Positions 1-7,442 are shown, numbered from the stretch's first letter. The stretch is 9,671 nt of DNA from Treponema sp. (GCA_031254175.1 JAIRUY010000020.1:1-9671), one strand, 5' to 3'. The notes: generated by a model not told the origin, from the letters alone. Program-made: numbers and translations.

Positions 1-78
1 AACGGCATTTTTAAGTTTACCATGTTTTTACTCCTGTGGCTAGTTATTTTTGTGGTTGGATTACTATACTACTTTTAG
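1..78 (+). CDS. C-terminal end of a possible hydrophobic protein (partial)
   Basis: Frame 1 is open from the window edge to a TAG at 76-78 and gives 25 residues, most of them hydrophobic (an internal Met, then a Leu/Val/Ile/Phe run ending GLLYYF). This would fit a final transmembrane helix of a gene that begins upstream of the window. With only 25 codons, an AT-rich T-run could give the same reading by chance, and the minus strand overlaps it with another open frame. No family can be named. Confidence 0.3.
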   Translation, partial: NGIFKFTMFLLLWLVIFVVGLLYYF

Positions 79-394
79 CGTGGTGTTGTCAAATAGTTCA
101 GCCACCTTTACCGCAGCAGTTGAGCACAGCCATAATGTAGCGGCGTGCTGTCCGGCGTATTTTGCTATGACACTAGAAGAAATGTCCGCCTCGAAATAAA
201 CCTAGCGGCCTTTGCGCAGTTGGCTGGGCGGCGGCATACGGTGTGGATTCAGAAAACGCCAGACCAAAGTCTGCGTAAATAATGTCCACAGCCGTCAAGC
301 CGCCTCACAGCCATCTGAGCAAAGACCGTTAGATTTATTCTGAGACAGGCATTGCGCTGGGGCTTTAATTTTGCTTTCTGTAATATCGAATTGG
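79..394. other. Intergenic region with no intact gene; possible gene relic or dispersed repeat
   Basis: I see no convincing intact gene in these bases. On the minus strand the frame running from 201 down to a TAG at 66-64 is open for 45 codons and reads like a plausible protein C-terminus (EADISSSVIAKYAGQ, then VKVAELFDNTTLKVV), but it has no ATG, GTG or TTG near its beginning. It is separated by an in-frame TAG at 204-202 from a further open stretch in the same frame upstream. The plus strand also has open stretches here (44-199 and about 205-343). These overlapping readings suggest a decayed gene or a repeated intergenic element, not a functional gene. No RNA gene or clear terminator hairpin was seen. 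Confidence 0.4.
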
Positions 395-403
395 TGTTAT
401 AAT
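395..403 (+). promoter_or_regulatory. Extended -10 promoter for the metallophosphoesterase-pgi operon
   Basis: The sequence TGTTATAAT is a perfect sigma-70-type -10 hexamer (TATAAT, 398-403) preceded by the extended -10 TGn motif. No good TTGACA-like -35 lies 16-18 bases upstream (TTGCTT at 371-376 is 21 bases away), which is acceptable for an extended -10 promoter. Transcription would start near 410, leaving a leader of about 23 nt before the ATG at 433. Confidence 0.6.
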
Positions 404-419
404 ACGGTACTTAAACTTT

Positions 420-423
420 GAGG
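420..423 (+). promoter_or_regulatory. Ribosome binding site that fixes the ATG start at 433
   Basis: GAGG lies 9 bases before the ATG at 433. An upstream in-frame TTG at 418 would overlap this site and would start within a few bases of the predicted transcription start, so the ATG is the better start. Confidence 0.6.
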
Positions 424-432
424 ATACAGAAA

Positions 433-1617
433 ATGAGATGGATATTTTTTGCCGCGCCGGTTTTTCTTCTTTATGCGTTTTTTTGCTTCTACATTGGAAT
501 TAGGCTGCTAGGGTTTTTACGTTGTTTTTTTCCATTTTTAAAGGCAGGTTTTTATTGGCCGCTTTTTGCCGTTTTTTGCAGCCTTATGCTGGCGGCAGGT
601 TTTGTCAGGTCCAATAATCTGCGTTTTCTCAATACAGCCGCCTCCCTGTGGATGGCGGTAATTTTATATCTTCTGATGCCGCTTGTAATCTCCGAATTTG
701 TACGGTTGATTTTGTTTTTTGCGGGGAAAAAAATACCCAACTTAAACATATACACTTTTGGAGCGGTTCTCCTGACATGCGCAATTTTTATTGTTTACGG
801 TGCGTTTAACGTACATTCAATAAAAAGAGCCGATTACAATGTCACTCTTAACGGAACTGGCGCCGGCATTCGTGTTGCTTTAATTTCAGATTTGCATATC
901 GGTTCCATGATTGGAAAATCACAGATAAAAAGAATTGTTGATGCTGTAAACAGCGCGGAGCCTGACATGGTCTGTATTACAGGCGATATATTTGACGGAC
1001 ACATTGACAGCATAAAAGATTTGGAAGGTGTTATTTCCGTGTTAAGGATGATAAACGCTCCGTTAGGCGTATACGCGTGTCTTGGCAATCACGATATTGA
1101 CCGCATGAGTTTTTCCGGCAACAAAACAGAACGGATAGAAGAAATTTTAAAAGCGGCAGACGTTATTTTATTAAAAGACGAGTCGCATAAAATCAGGGAA
1201 GATTTATATATTGCCGGACGCAAAGATGTACGCCCCATCGGTTTGAACGCGGAAAGGAAAACCGCAAGTGAATTGCTGGGCGGCATTAACGAAAACTCAA
1301 GTAGCAGCTTCCGTGGTACAATTATTGTAATGGAACATCAGCCTGTAGAATTTCCGCAGCTTGAAGAAGCAGGGGCGGATCTGGTTTTATCCGGTCATAC
1401 GCACAAGGGGCAGGTTTTTCCGGGAGGGTTTATTACAAGAAGAATGTTTGGTAGAATGGGAGCGGCCGATTACGGATATTGGCGGGGAAAGACCATGCAG
1501 GCCGTTGTTACATCGGGCGCCGGTTTTTGGGGCCCGCCTGTCAGAATTGGAACAAACAGCGAAGTAGCTGTTATCGAAATAAAATTTTTATTGGGGGAAA
1601 ACGATGAAATTCAATAA
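433..1617 (+). CDS. Membrane-anchored calcineurin-like metallophosphoesterase
   Basis: This 394-residue protein has a hydrophobic N-terminal third followed by a calcineurin-like phosphoesterase domain of the YkuE/YaeI type. About four membrane segments can be seen, roughly at residues 2-25, 39-60, 67-90 and 106-126. The catalytic domain carries the expected metal-binding blocks in order: DLH at 153-155, GD at 184-185, GNHD at 218-221, a histidine block EHQP at 301-304 and GHTH at 321-324. All dinuclear-metal ligands appear present, so it is probably active. Relatives cleave phosphodiester or phosphomonoester bonds, some in lipid-linked substrates, but the substrate here cannot be told. Topology prediction is needed to place the domain inside or outside. 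The ATG at 433 is preferred over an in-frame TTG at 418 because GAGG at 420-423 is well spaced. The 3' end overlaps pgi by 14 nt, so the two are probably cotranscribed and translationally coupled. Confidence 0.88.
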   Translation: MRWIFFAAPVFLLYAFFCFYIGIRLLGFLRCFFPFLKAGFYWPLFAVFCSLMLAAGFVRSNNLRFLNTAASLWMAVILYLLMPLVISEFVRLILFFAGKKIPNLNIYTFGAVLLTCAIFIVYGAFNVHSIKRADYNVTLNGTGAGIRVALISDLHIGSMIGKSQIKRIVDAVNSAEPDMVCITGDIFDGHIDSIKDLEGVISVLRMINAPLGVYACLGNHDIDRMSFSGNKTERIEEILKAADVILLKDESHKIREDLYIAGRKDVRPIGLNAERKTASELLGGINENSSSSFRGTIIVMEHQPVEFPQLEEAGADLVLSGHTHKGQVFPGGFITRRMFGRMGAADYGYWRGKTMQAVVTSGAGFWGPPVRIGTNSEVAVIEIKFLLGENDEIQ

Positions 1618-3175
1618 TTTTGACAAAACAGATGCGTATAAAAAACTTAACAAACAGCCGGTATCTTTTGATTTTAAAAATAAACTTGATGCAAAAAGAG
1701 TAGAGGAGTGCCGGATTCCAATGGCGGCGGGCTTAAAATATTCATGGGCTGCAAAAGCTGTTGACGAACAGACGGTTAAATTGCTGCAGGAACTTGCGGA
1801 TGAACAGGAACTTATTGCAAAATACAAGGCTCTCCTGAACGGAGAAATGATGAATACAGGTGAAAAACGCAAAGTTTTACACCAGCTTTCGCGCGGAGAG
1901 GCAGGACAGCCTGTTATCGAAGACGGAAAAAATATCGGGGAGTTTTACAGGAAACAGCTTGATCGTTTATGTAATTTTGCTTCCGCTGTTCATGAAGGAA
2001 AATACAAGGGGTCAACAGGAAAACCTTTTACAACAGTAGTACAAATCGGAATTGGCGGCTCCGATCTCGGGCCGCGGGCCATGTATCTGGCTCTCGAAAA
2101 CTGGGCTGTAAAAGAAGGGAAAAAACGTCTTGACGCGAAGTTTATATCCAATGTTGATCCTGATGACGCCTCGCAGGTCATTGGCTCCTGCCGGCTTGAA
2201 GAGAGTCTTTTTATACTTGTCTCCAAAAGCGGCACAACACAGGAAACTCTTGCAAATGAGCTTTTTGTCAAAGACAAACTGCAAAAAGCAGGACTTGATC
2301 CAAGTAGGCACATGATCGCCGTAACAAGCGAGACAAGCCCTCTTGCGAATAACAGCGCTTATCTTGACTCTTTTTACATTGATGACTTTATAGGCGGACG
2401 TTATTCGTCATCATCGGCTGTAGGCGGCTGTGTTCTCTCTCTTTCCTTTGGACCGGAAGTATTCAGGGAATTCCTTTCGGGAGCCGCCGAAGCGGATAAA
2501 ATGGCTCTTGAGGCGGATGTTCAAAAAAACGCCGCTCTGTTGGATGCGCTCATAGGCATCTGGGAGCGTAATTTTATGAAATACCCGTATACTGCTGTTT
2601 TGCCTTACAGCCAGTCGTTGTCCCGCTTTCCGGCTCATCTTCAGCAGATGGATATGGAGTCAAACGGCAAGCGTGTAAACCGCAGCGGTGAACCTGTCGA
2701 TTACGAAACAGGCCCTGTTATTTTCGGCGAACCGGGAACAAACGGGCAGCACTCGTTTTTTCAGCTTTTGCATCAGAGTACCGGTGTTATTCCGCTTCAA
2801 TTTATAGGTTTTATTGAAAGCCAGCGTAATGATGACGTAACGGTTGATAATTCTGTCAGTCAGACAAAACTGAACGCCAATCTTGCCGCTCAAATTGTTG
2901 CATTCGCGAAGGGACAGGAAAACACCGACAGAAACAAAGAGTTTCCCGGCGGACGGCCTTCCAGCCTGATCTACGGAAAGAGGCTCACTCCCGCTGTATT
3001 GGGCAGCCTGCTTGCACACTTTGAAAACAAGGTAATGTTTCAGGGCTTTGTCTGGAATTTAAACAGTTTTGATCAGGAGGGTGTTCAGCTTGGCAAGATA
3101 CTTACAAAGAAGGTTCTTTCCGGCAATTTTGGAGACAGCTCGCTTGAAACATACAGCAAAATCTTAGGTGTTTAG
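1604..3175 (+). CDS. pgi: Glucose-6-phosphate isomerase
   Basis: This cytoplasmic enzyme interconverts glucose 6-phosphate and fructose 6-phosphate in glycolysis and gluconeogenesis. The 523 residues are full length for the family. Visible motifs are the sugar-phosphate-binding GIGGSDLGPRA at 149-159, SKSGTTQE at 207-214 and the family signature DFIGGRYS at 261-268. The catalytic glutamate lies in MESNGK (E352), the ring-opening histidine in NGQHSF (H383) and the C-terminal lysine in QLGK (K498). No essential residue appears to be missing. The ATG is preceded by a GGGGGAAA ribosome binding site at 1593-1600 inside the end of the metallophosphoesterase gene. The overlap makes it the second gene of that operon. 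It faces the M28-like peptidase gene with only 7 nt between the two stop codons and no room for a separate terminator. Confidence 0.97.
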   Translation: MKFNNFDKTDAYKKLNKQPVSFDFKNKLDAKRVEECRIPMAAGLKYSWAAKAVDEQTVKLLQELADEQELIAKYKALLNGEMMNTGEKRKVLHQLSRGEAGQPVIEDGKNIGEFYRKQLDRLCNFASAVHEGKYKGSTGKPFTTVVQIGIGGSDLGPRAMYLALENWAVKEGKKRLDAKFISNVDPDDASQVIGSCRLEESLFILVSKSGTTQETLANELFVKDKLQKAGLDPSRHMIAVTSETSPLANNSAYLDSFYIDDFIGGRYSSSSAVGGCVLSLSFGPEVFREFLSGAAEADKMALEADVQKNAALLDALIGIWERNFMKYPYTAVLPYSQSLSRFPAHLQQMDMESNGKRVNRSGEPVDYETGPVIFGEPGTNGQHSFFQLLHQSTGVIPLQFIGFIESQRNDDVTVDNSVSQTKLNANLAAQIVAFAKGQENTDRNKEFPGGRPSSLIYGKRLTPAVLGSLLAHFENKVMFQGFVWNLNSFDQEGVQLGKILTKKVLSGNFGDSSLETYSKILGV

Positions 3176-3182
3176 TGTTCTG

Positions 3183-4106
3183 TTATCTGCATAACTCTAC
3201 AATAAAGTTTACTGTTTTCTCAAAATGCTGCGGAGTAAGGCGGGAAGGAGTATCGGCAGGGCCGTTTAAGTTCTTCCATGTAGCGGGAAAAAATCTGCGG
3301 GAAGAAGAGTTTTTTATGCCTCCCGATAAAAGCGAGTCGGTAAATTCCGGGTATTTACGCAATACTTCTTCAAACTGATCAGCTTCTTCCGAAGGAAGCA
3401 TCGTGACAGTTTGAGCGGCAAGACCTGCCCTTAGAAAACCCATGTCATCACAAACAGGCGCCGGTGCAATAAGAAACTTTTCAAACTGGATAAGGCTCGC
3501 CGTTTCCAGAGCATGATACCTCAACTGTTGAATTCCAGTTTTTATCTTTAATACATTTGGACTGTCGCCTGATTTTAAAATAGCATCCGCTGTATTGGAA
3601 AAAACAAGAGTGTCTCCTGTTCCGCATGCGTCAAAGTTAAAAATCTTTGCCTTTTCAAAACCCCATGCTTTAAGTTTTTGCGCAAGTTTATAAGACCCCT
3701 GAAAAATTAAACTTTCTCCGGCGGTAAGCTCTTCCTTGTCGGTAAAGATAATCATCCAGTTTTCAAGATTTTTCCGTGTAAGAAGGACTGCCGCCCGCAG
3801 AAGATGAAAAACAGCTATGCTGTTATCGTTGGCGCCGGGGCTTCCGTCAACACGATCATAATGCGCAACAAGAATATAGGGGCTTTCTCCCATTTTCGGC
3901 AAAGCGGATCCTACAGGGCGGGGCAGTTTTTTGCCCGGAGGAAAAATAAAGAAATGTTTGTTTTTATCAAAGTCCATAACTAACGAATTAAATCCCATTA
4001 ATTCGATGATTTGTATAAGCGCCTTGAAGCGGTTTACCTTTGGAGCAATAAAGTAATTAAAACGGTCATACGGGCTTAACCCTATCCAGTCTGTTGAAAT
4101 CGGCAT
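3183..4106 (-). CDS. M28-like zinc aminopeptidase family protein
   Basis: This 307-residue protein has no signal peptide or membrane segment and is probably cytoplasmic. It carries the co-catalytic zinc pattern of M28 peptidases in order: HxD in AHYDRV (H82, D84), a bridging aspartate in PGANDNS (D94), paired glutamates in TDKEE (E125, E126), an aspartate in NFDACG (D159) and a late histidine in TPQHF (H294). The stretch PVCDDMGFLRAG at 217-228 resembles the substrate-pocket segment. All metal ligands appear to be present, so aminopeptidase activity is likely, but the substrate is unknown. It is the last gene of the minus-strand operon. Its ATG shares one base with the pdxY stop codon (TAATG), and a GGAG lies about 11 bases upstream. 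The family assignment rests on motif order. A non-peptidase M28 homologue such as a glutaminyl cyclase-like enzyme is less likely. Confidence 0.8.
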   Translation of the reverse strand: MPISTDWIGLSPYDRFNYFIAPKVNRFKALIQIIELMGFNSLVMDFDKNKHFFIFPPGKKLPRPVGSALPKMGESPYILVAHYDRVDGSPGANDNSIAVFHLLRAAVLLTRKNLENWMIIFTDKEELTAGESLIFQGSYKLAQKLKAWGFEKAKIFNFDACGTGDTLVFSNTADAILKSGDSPNVLKIKTGIQQLRYHALETASLIQFEKFLIAPAPVCDDMGFLRAGLAAQTVTMLPSEEADQFEEVLRKYPEFTDSLLSGGIKNSSSRRFFPATWKNLNGPADTPSRLTPQHFEKTVNFIVELCR

Positions 4107-4993
4107 TAATTAATTTTCTCCGCCTTAAATGAATATACAGGAGCGGTAAATTGTTCCTGCGCTTCAATAATTTTCAATTCCACTTTCTCATTATTATACA
4201 CTGAATCAGAAGTTTTAGAACTATCCTGAGGATTAAAAGAGCTTTTAAGAATTCCAAAAACAGACGCGGTGCATAGTTCAAGGGTTTTTTCCAGATTTCC
4301 CTTTTCAAGAAACCGGGAAAGAAAAACAGCCGTAGTCATATCCCCTGTACCCGCAACACCGCTGCCAAGAGGCAGTTCCGGAGTGGTAATTTTATAAATT
4401 CCTGTTTTGTCAGATGCAAGCATGCTGAGTTCTTCCGCTTTTTCGCGGAAACTTGTTACAAGAACTACAGACGGCCCGGATTCGTGCAGAATATTTATTG
4501 CTTCAATTGCTTTCTCTGTTGTTTGCGTATTAATGCCGGTCAACGTTTCAAGCTCAAATTGATTTGGACATACAATGTCGGCAACGGGAAGCATTTCATT
4601 TTTAAACAATTGCGGAATATCGGGCTTTACATAAAAACCGCGCCCAACGTCTCCCATAACAGGATCGCAGCAATAAAGAGAAAGCGGGTTTTCTTTTTTC
4701 ACCTTTTTTACTGCCTCAATAACAGCCCTGCCTGTAGCCGCGTCTCCAAGATAGCCCGAAAGCACAGCCTCGCAGCGGTTTAATATACCGCGTTCTTCAA
4801 GCCCTGTAACAAGTTCCGCAACAAGATCGGCGCCCAGAATACTGCCCCGCCACGCGCCGTAGCCTGTATGGTTGGAAAACTCAACAGTATTAACCGCCCA
4901 GACTTCCCGTCCAAGCCGCTGAAGAGGGAAAACAGCGGCAGTATTTCCGGCATATCCAAATACTACATGGGACTGTATTGATAAAACTGCCAC
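4106..4993 (-). CDS. pdxY: Pyridoxal kinase
   Basis: It phosphorylates pyridoxal, and possibly other B6 vitamers, with ATP to make pyridoxal 5'-phosphate in the salvage pathway. The 295-residue protein begins VLSIQSHVVFGYAGN and continues with VNTVEFSNHTGYG, both close to PdxY from E. coli as I remember it. SGYLGD at 79-84, the ribokinase-fold CDPVMGD at 109-115, NQFELETL at 144-151 and the catalytic GTGD (D218) follow. Compared with the E. coli enzyme there is a polar insertion of about 14 residues near 251-268 (serine, threonine, asparagine and aspartate rich), probably a surface loop. The start is GTG at 4993, supported by AAGG 9 bases upstream and by alignment with the PdxY N-terminus. 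It follows the stop codon of the ParB-like gene with no gap and overlaps the M28-like gene by one base. Confidence 0.93.
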   Translation of the reverse strand: MAVLSIQSHVVFGYAGNTAAVFPLQRLGREVWAVNTVEFSNHTGYGAWRGSILGADLVAELVTGLEERGILNRCEAVLSGYLGDAATGRAVIEAVKKVKKENPLSLYCCDPVMGDVGRGFYVKPDIPQLFKNEMLPVADIVCPNQFELETLTGINTQTTEKAIEAINILHESGPSVVLVTSFREKAEELSMLASDKTGIYKITTPELPLGSGVAGTGDMTTAVFLSRFLEKGNLEKTLELCTASVFGILKSSFNPQDSSKTSDSVYNNEKVELKIIEAQEQFTAPVYSFKAEKIN

Positions 4994-5923
4994 TTAAGTA
5001 TTCCTTCTGCCCGCGTTAAATATTCTATCAGCCAGCAATACAAGAAACCTGAAAAACTTCCCCTGTCTTTTACCGTACTTTTTGGAAAAATCTCCTGCCG
5101 CTTCCGCAAGAGAATAGGAGCCGATTTTCTTTTTCAAAAAATCCCAATGTTTGATAATCCAGACATAAAGATCGGCTTCTGTTCTTCCCGGAAATTCCGC
5201 CAAAAGCCATTGTTCCCTGATTATTGTTATTACAGGATTATATACATTGTTAAACCATGACACAAGAGCATCACTGAAAGGGATCTCCTCTTTCATACCT
5301 TCATTTAAATAATATTTATGAACAAGTATGTGATTGTAAATAACATCATAACGGCCGGGAGAACTGAAATTTAACTCCCTGTAATTTGTCAGGCTGTCAA
5401 AATCTGTTTTTTCATAAAAAATATTTTTTTCGTATTTTATAACTTCTTCCTTTAATTCATCAACGGTCATGGAAGGTTTCATGTTGATTTCTGTTGTAAG
5501 GCTGATAACTTCAGCGTCAATAAACTCAACTTTTTGCGTTTTGGCTACAGAGACACGGTGATTGCCGTCACGGACAAAGTATACTCCTCCTATTTCATAA
5601 AGCGTTATGGGCGGAAGAACTATATCTTTAATGTGGGCTTCGTCTACTCTTTGCCACCGGCTTCGAAGATGATCTTTTTTGGGAAGAAAGTATTTATTAA
5701 AATCGTGGTAACGGCCTTCGCTGCCGGCTATCAAATTAATGGGGACTGTCTGATTTCCCATATAAACTTCGTTTTTTGGTTTCAGAATGTCCTTTACATC
5801 ATGAAATGAAAGCAGTTTGTTGCGATCAGGGTTCATAAAATTTTGAATTTGCGAAAAAATTGCCCTGTTTTTGGCTCGTGAGAAATCCGTATAAGCTGTC
5901 TGTCTTGCTATGTCGTCTAACAT
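4994..5923 (-). CDS. ParB-like domain protein of unknown function
   Basis: This 309-residue cytoplasmic protein has a ParB/sulfiredoxin-like domain in its first half. It contains GRYHDFNKYFLP at 70-81, RSRWQRVDEAH at 88-98 and the signature RDGNHRVSVAK at 118-128, which matches the nucleotide-binding HRxxA-type box of ParB-like folds. The second half has no named domain. It is mostly helical and includes FPGRTEADLYVWIIKHW at 244-260, a motif I associate with a conserved ParB-like subfamily (DUF4032-like) of unknown role. There is no helix-turn-helix I can recognise, so it is unlikely to be the chromosome-segregation ParB. The start is ATG at 5923, with GGAG 6 bases upstream. A longer frame to 5995 would overlap the preceding gene by 71 bases and has no support. 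It starts one base after the metallophosphoesterase stop codon and abuts pdxY. Confidence 0.75.
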   Translation of the reverse strand: MLDDIARQTAYTDFSRAKNRAIFSQIQNFMNPDRNKLLSFHDVKDILKPKNEVYMGNQTVPINLIAGSEGRYHDFNKYFLPKKDHLRSRWQRVDEAHIKDIVLPPITLYEIGGVYFVRDGNHRVSVAKTQKVEFIDAEVISLTTEINMKPSMTVDELKEEVIKYEKNIFYEKTDFDSLTNYRELNFSSPGRYDVIYNHILVHKYYLNEGMKEEIPFSDALVSWFNNVYNPVITIIREQWLLAEFPGRTEADLYVWIIKHWDFLKKKIGSYSLAEAAGDFSKKYGKRQGKFFRFLVLLADRIFNAGRRNT

Positions 5924-5924
5924 T

Positions 5925-6575
5925 TTAATCTCCAATAATAAAATGACTGTATGCGTTAATAACCATTGTGTTTTCCCATTTTGTACAGCGTACATCGGCC
6001 AGATCGTACAGATGGATATGGCCGTGAACTAGATATTTAGGCTTAAAAACCTTCATAAACCACAGATAGGCTTTAAACCCAAGATGGCATTTGTCTTTTC
6101 TGTCATGAATGCCTCTCGGAGGCGCGTGGGTCAGAAGTATGTCCAGAAAACGGCCGTGAAAAATACGGTTCCACAGAAGTTTTGGAAAAAGTTTTGCCAT
6201 TTCCAGAAACATTTGAAAGTCCGTAAATTGATTTTCACCGTTATTGTACCGCATACAGCCGCCCAGACCCGCGACAATAAAATCTCCTTCGGTTTTTACC
6301 TTTGTTCCTAGATAAACCGCTCCGCAGGCAAATAAATTCCTTTCTTCAAACGAAACTAAAGTATTTAGGTTTTTTTTAAAATATTTTATTTCTTTCAAAT
6401 GATGATTGCCAAAAACAAAAAATAACGGTTTATTAAGGCTGGATATAATAAAATCAATGTAATCCATGGGCAGATCTCCTGCCGATAAAATCAGATCAAC
6501 ATCGGCAAAACGTTCCTTTATGCAGGAAGAATAAACTAAAGGGTCTATTTGATCTGAAATACACAGAATTTTCAA
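5925..6575 (-). CDS. Soluble calcineurin-like metallophosphoesterase with variant metal motifs
   Basis: This 216-residue protein has no membrane segment. Its first block is SDQID at 7-11, where most relatives have DxH. It then has GDLP at 33-36, GNHH at 56-59 (usually GNHD), THAPP at 149-153 and HGHIH at 184-188. The order and spacing are those of a calcineurin-like phosphoesterase, with the first and third blocks altered. The substrate is unknown. It is not close to the membrane-anchored phosphoesterase elsewhere in this window. The start is TTG at 6575: AAGGA lies 7 bases upstream and the protein begins MKILCISD as expected for the first beta strand. It is the first gene of the four-gene minus-strand operon and its stop lies one base before the next ATG. 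Confidence 0.82.
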   Translation of the reverse strand: MKILCISDQIDPLVYSSCIKERFADVDLILSAGDLPMDYIDFIISSLNKPLFFVFGNHHLKEIKYFKKNLNTLVSFEERNLFACGAVYLGTKVKTEGDFIVAGLGGCMRYNNGENQFTDFQMFLEMAKLFPKLLWNRIFHGRFLDILLTHAPPRGIHDRKDKCHLGFKAYLWFMKVFKPKYLVHGHIHLYDLADVRCTKWENTMVINAYSHFIIGD

Positions 6576-6752
6576 AGAAATGTCCTTCTATAAATTGAAA
6601 CTTTGTCGATATAATGATTATAGAAAGAATCCGGCATAATTTCCCTTGTAATCTTGATTTTAGCAGATTGTTTTATTATTCGGAAGCTGTCGTAGGCAGC
6701 GTTAATAAATTTCCATACCACGCCGGCTGCGGGGAGACTGGAAGGTGATATT
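6576..6752. promoter_or_regulatory. Divergent intergenic region with facing -10-like boxes
   Basis: This 177-base gap separates the minus-strand operon from the plus-strand TPR genes and must hold both promoters. A perfect palindrome, TATAATGATTATA at 6610-6622, puts a consensus -10 hexamer on each strand (plus 6610-6615, minus 6617-6622). The minus box would start transcription near 6610 and leave a leader of about 35 nt. No strong -35 is visible for either strand. TTGATT at 6654-6659 with an AT-rich stretch at 6674-6681 is a weak alternative for the TPR genes. The plus-strand leader ends in a strong ribosome binding site, AAGGTGAT at 6742-6749. Confidence 0.45.
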
Positions 6753-7442
6753 TTGAAGAAGTTTTTTGTGGTTTCATTGCTTTTATTATCTGTTTTGGGC
6801 TTTGGGCAGAACTTTTCAAGGGGAGAGGAATTGCTCATGCAGAATAACCCCGCGCAGGCTGTGGTTTTCCTTGAAAGCGCGATAGCGGAAGATCCTGCAC
6901 ATTTATTGGCTCACCTATACCTCGGAATTGTGTATGAACAGCTTGGCAGGACGAATGAAGCAATCATTATTTACAGACGTGTGCTGCCGAGAGCCGGAGA
7001 CCTTTCGGCAAATATTGCCAATAATCTTGGAAATGTTTATTTTCAAAGCGGGAATACAGAAGAAGCGGAGAGGTATTTTACACAGGCCGTAGCTTTTGAT
7101 GCTGTTTATTCCAGAGCTTATCTTGGAAGGGCAAATGCGCGGATAAAAGCAGGAAATTTGCAGGATGCCATTGCCGATTATGAGCGGTATCTTGCGCTGG
7201 AACCGAATTCTTCCCAGCGGACAAGTATTGAGCGGCTTATTGGTTTAATCCGCACAGAAGCGGCATCTGAAGAGATGAGAAGAATTATGGCGGAAGAAGT
7301 AGAGCGCAGACTTGCCGAAGAAAGGGAAAAAATTCTGGAGTCTGTTTCAGCGTCATTGCAGGCAGCCGCAGATCTCAGCAAAGGCATATCTTCCGGCGCT
7401 GAAGATGTTGAACACTACGAAGGCGAATTTGAGCTTGATTAA
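6753..7442 (+). CDS. Secreted TPR and coiled-coil protein
   Basis: This 229-residue protein starts with a classical signal peptide: Lys-Lys at 2-3, a hydrophobic core at 4-16 and a likely signal peptidase I site after GFG at 18. It is probably periplasmic. Four TPR-like units follow at about 17-50, 51-84, 86-119 and 120-153; the clearest carry LYLGIVYEQLG, NLGNVYFQSG and RANARIKAG. Residues 170-200 are Glu/Arg-rich and would form a coiled coil. The acidic tail ends GEFELD. TPRs mediate protein-protein contacts, so a scaffold or envelope assembly role is reasonable, but no partner is known. The start is TTG at 6753 with the strong site AAGGTGAT upstream. The stop codon overlaps the next gene by one base (TAATG), which implies one operon. 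Confidence 0.82.
   Translation: MKKFFVVSLLLLSVLGFGQNFSRGEELLMQNNPAQAVVFLESAIAEDPAHLLAHLYLGIVYEQLGRTNEAIIIYRRVLPRAGDLSANIANNLGNVYFQSGNTEEAERYFTQAVAFDAVYSRAYLGRANARIKAGNLQDAIADYERYLALEPNSSQRTSIERLIGLIRTEAASEEMRRIMAEEVERRLAEEREKILESVSASLQAAADLSKGISSGAEDVEHYEGEFELD

Noticed and set aside
44..199. Plus-strand open frame of about 50 codons in the 5' region
   Set aside because: It has no ATG or ribosome binding site near its beginning, overlaps other open frames on both strands, and matches no family I recognise.
1990..3019. Several minus-strand open frames of 75-119 codons inside pgi
   Set aside because: pgi is a clear full-length enzyme; these are antisense shadows without recognisable features.
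5924..5995. Longer N-terminus (24 extra residues) for the ParB-like protein
   Set aside because: It would overlap the metallophosphoesterase gene by 71 bases; the ATG at 5923 has a well-spaced GGAG and fits the operon spacing.
6572..6838. Minus-strand open frame of 88 codons ending at the TTG of the soluble metallophosphoesterase gene
   Set aside because: It lies antisense to the start and signal peptide of the TPR gene, has low-complexity non-family sequence, and would cover the divergent promoter region.
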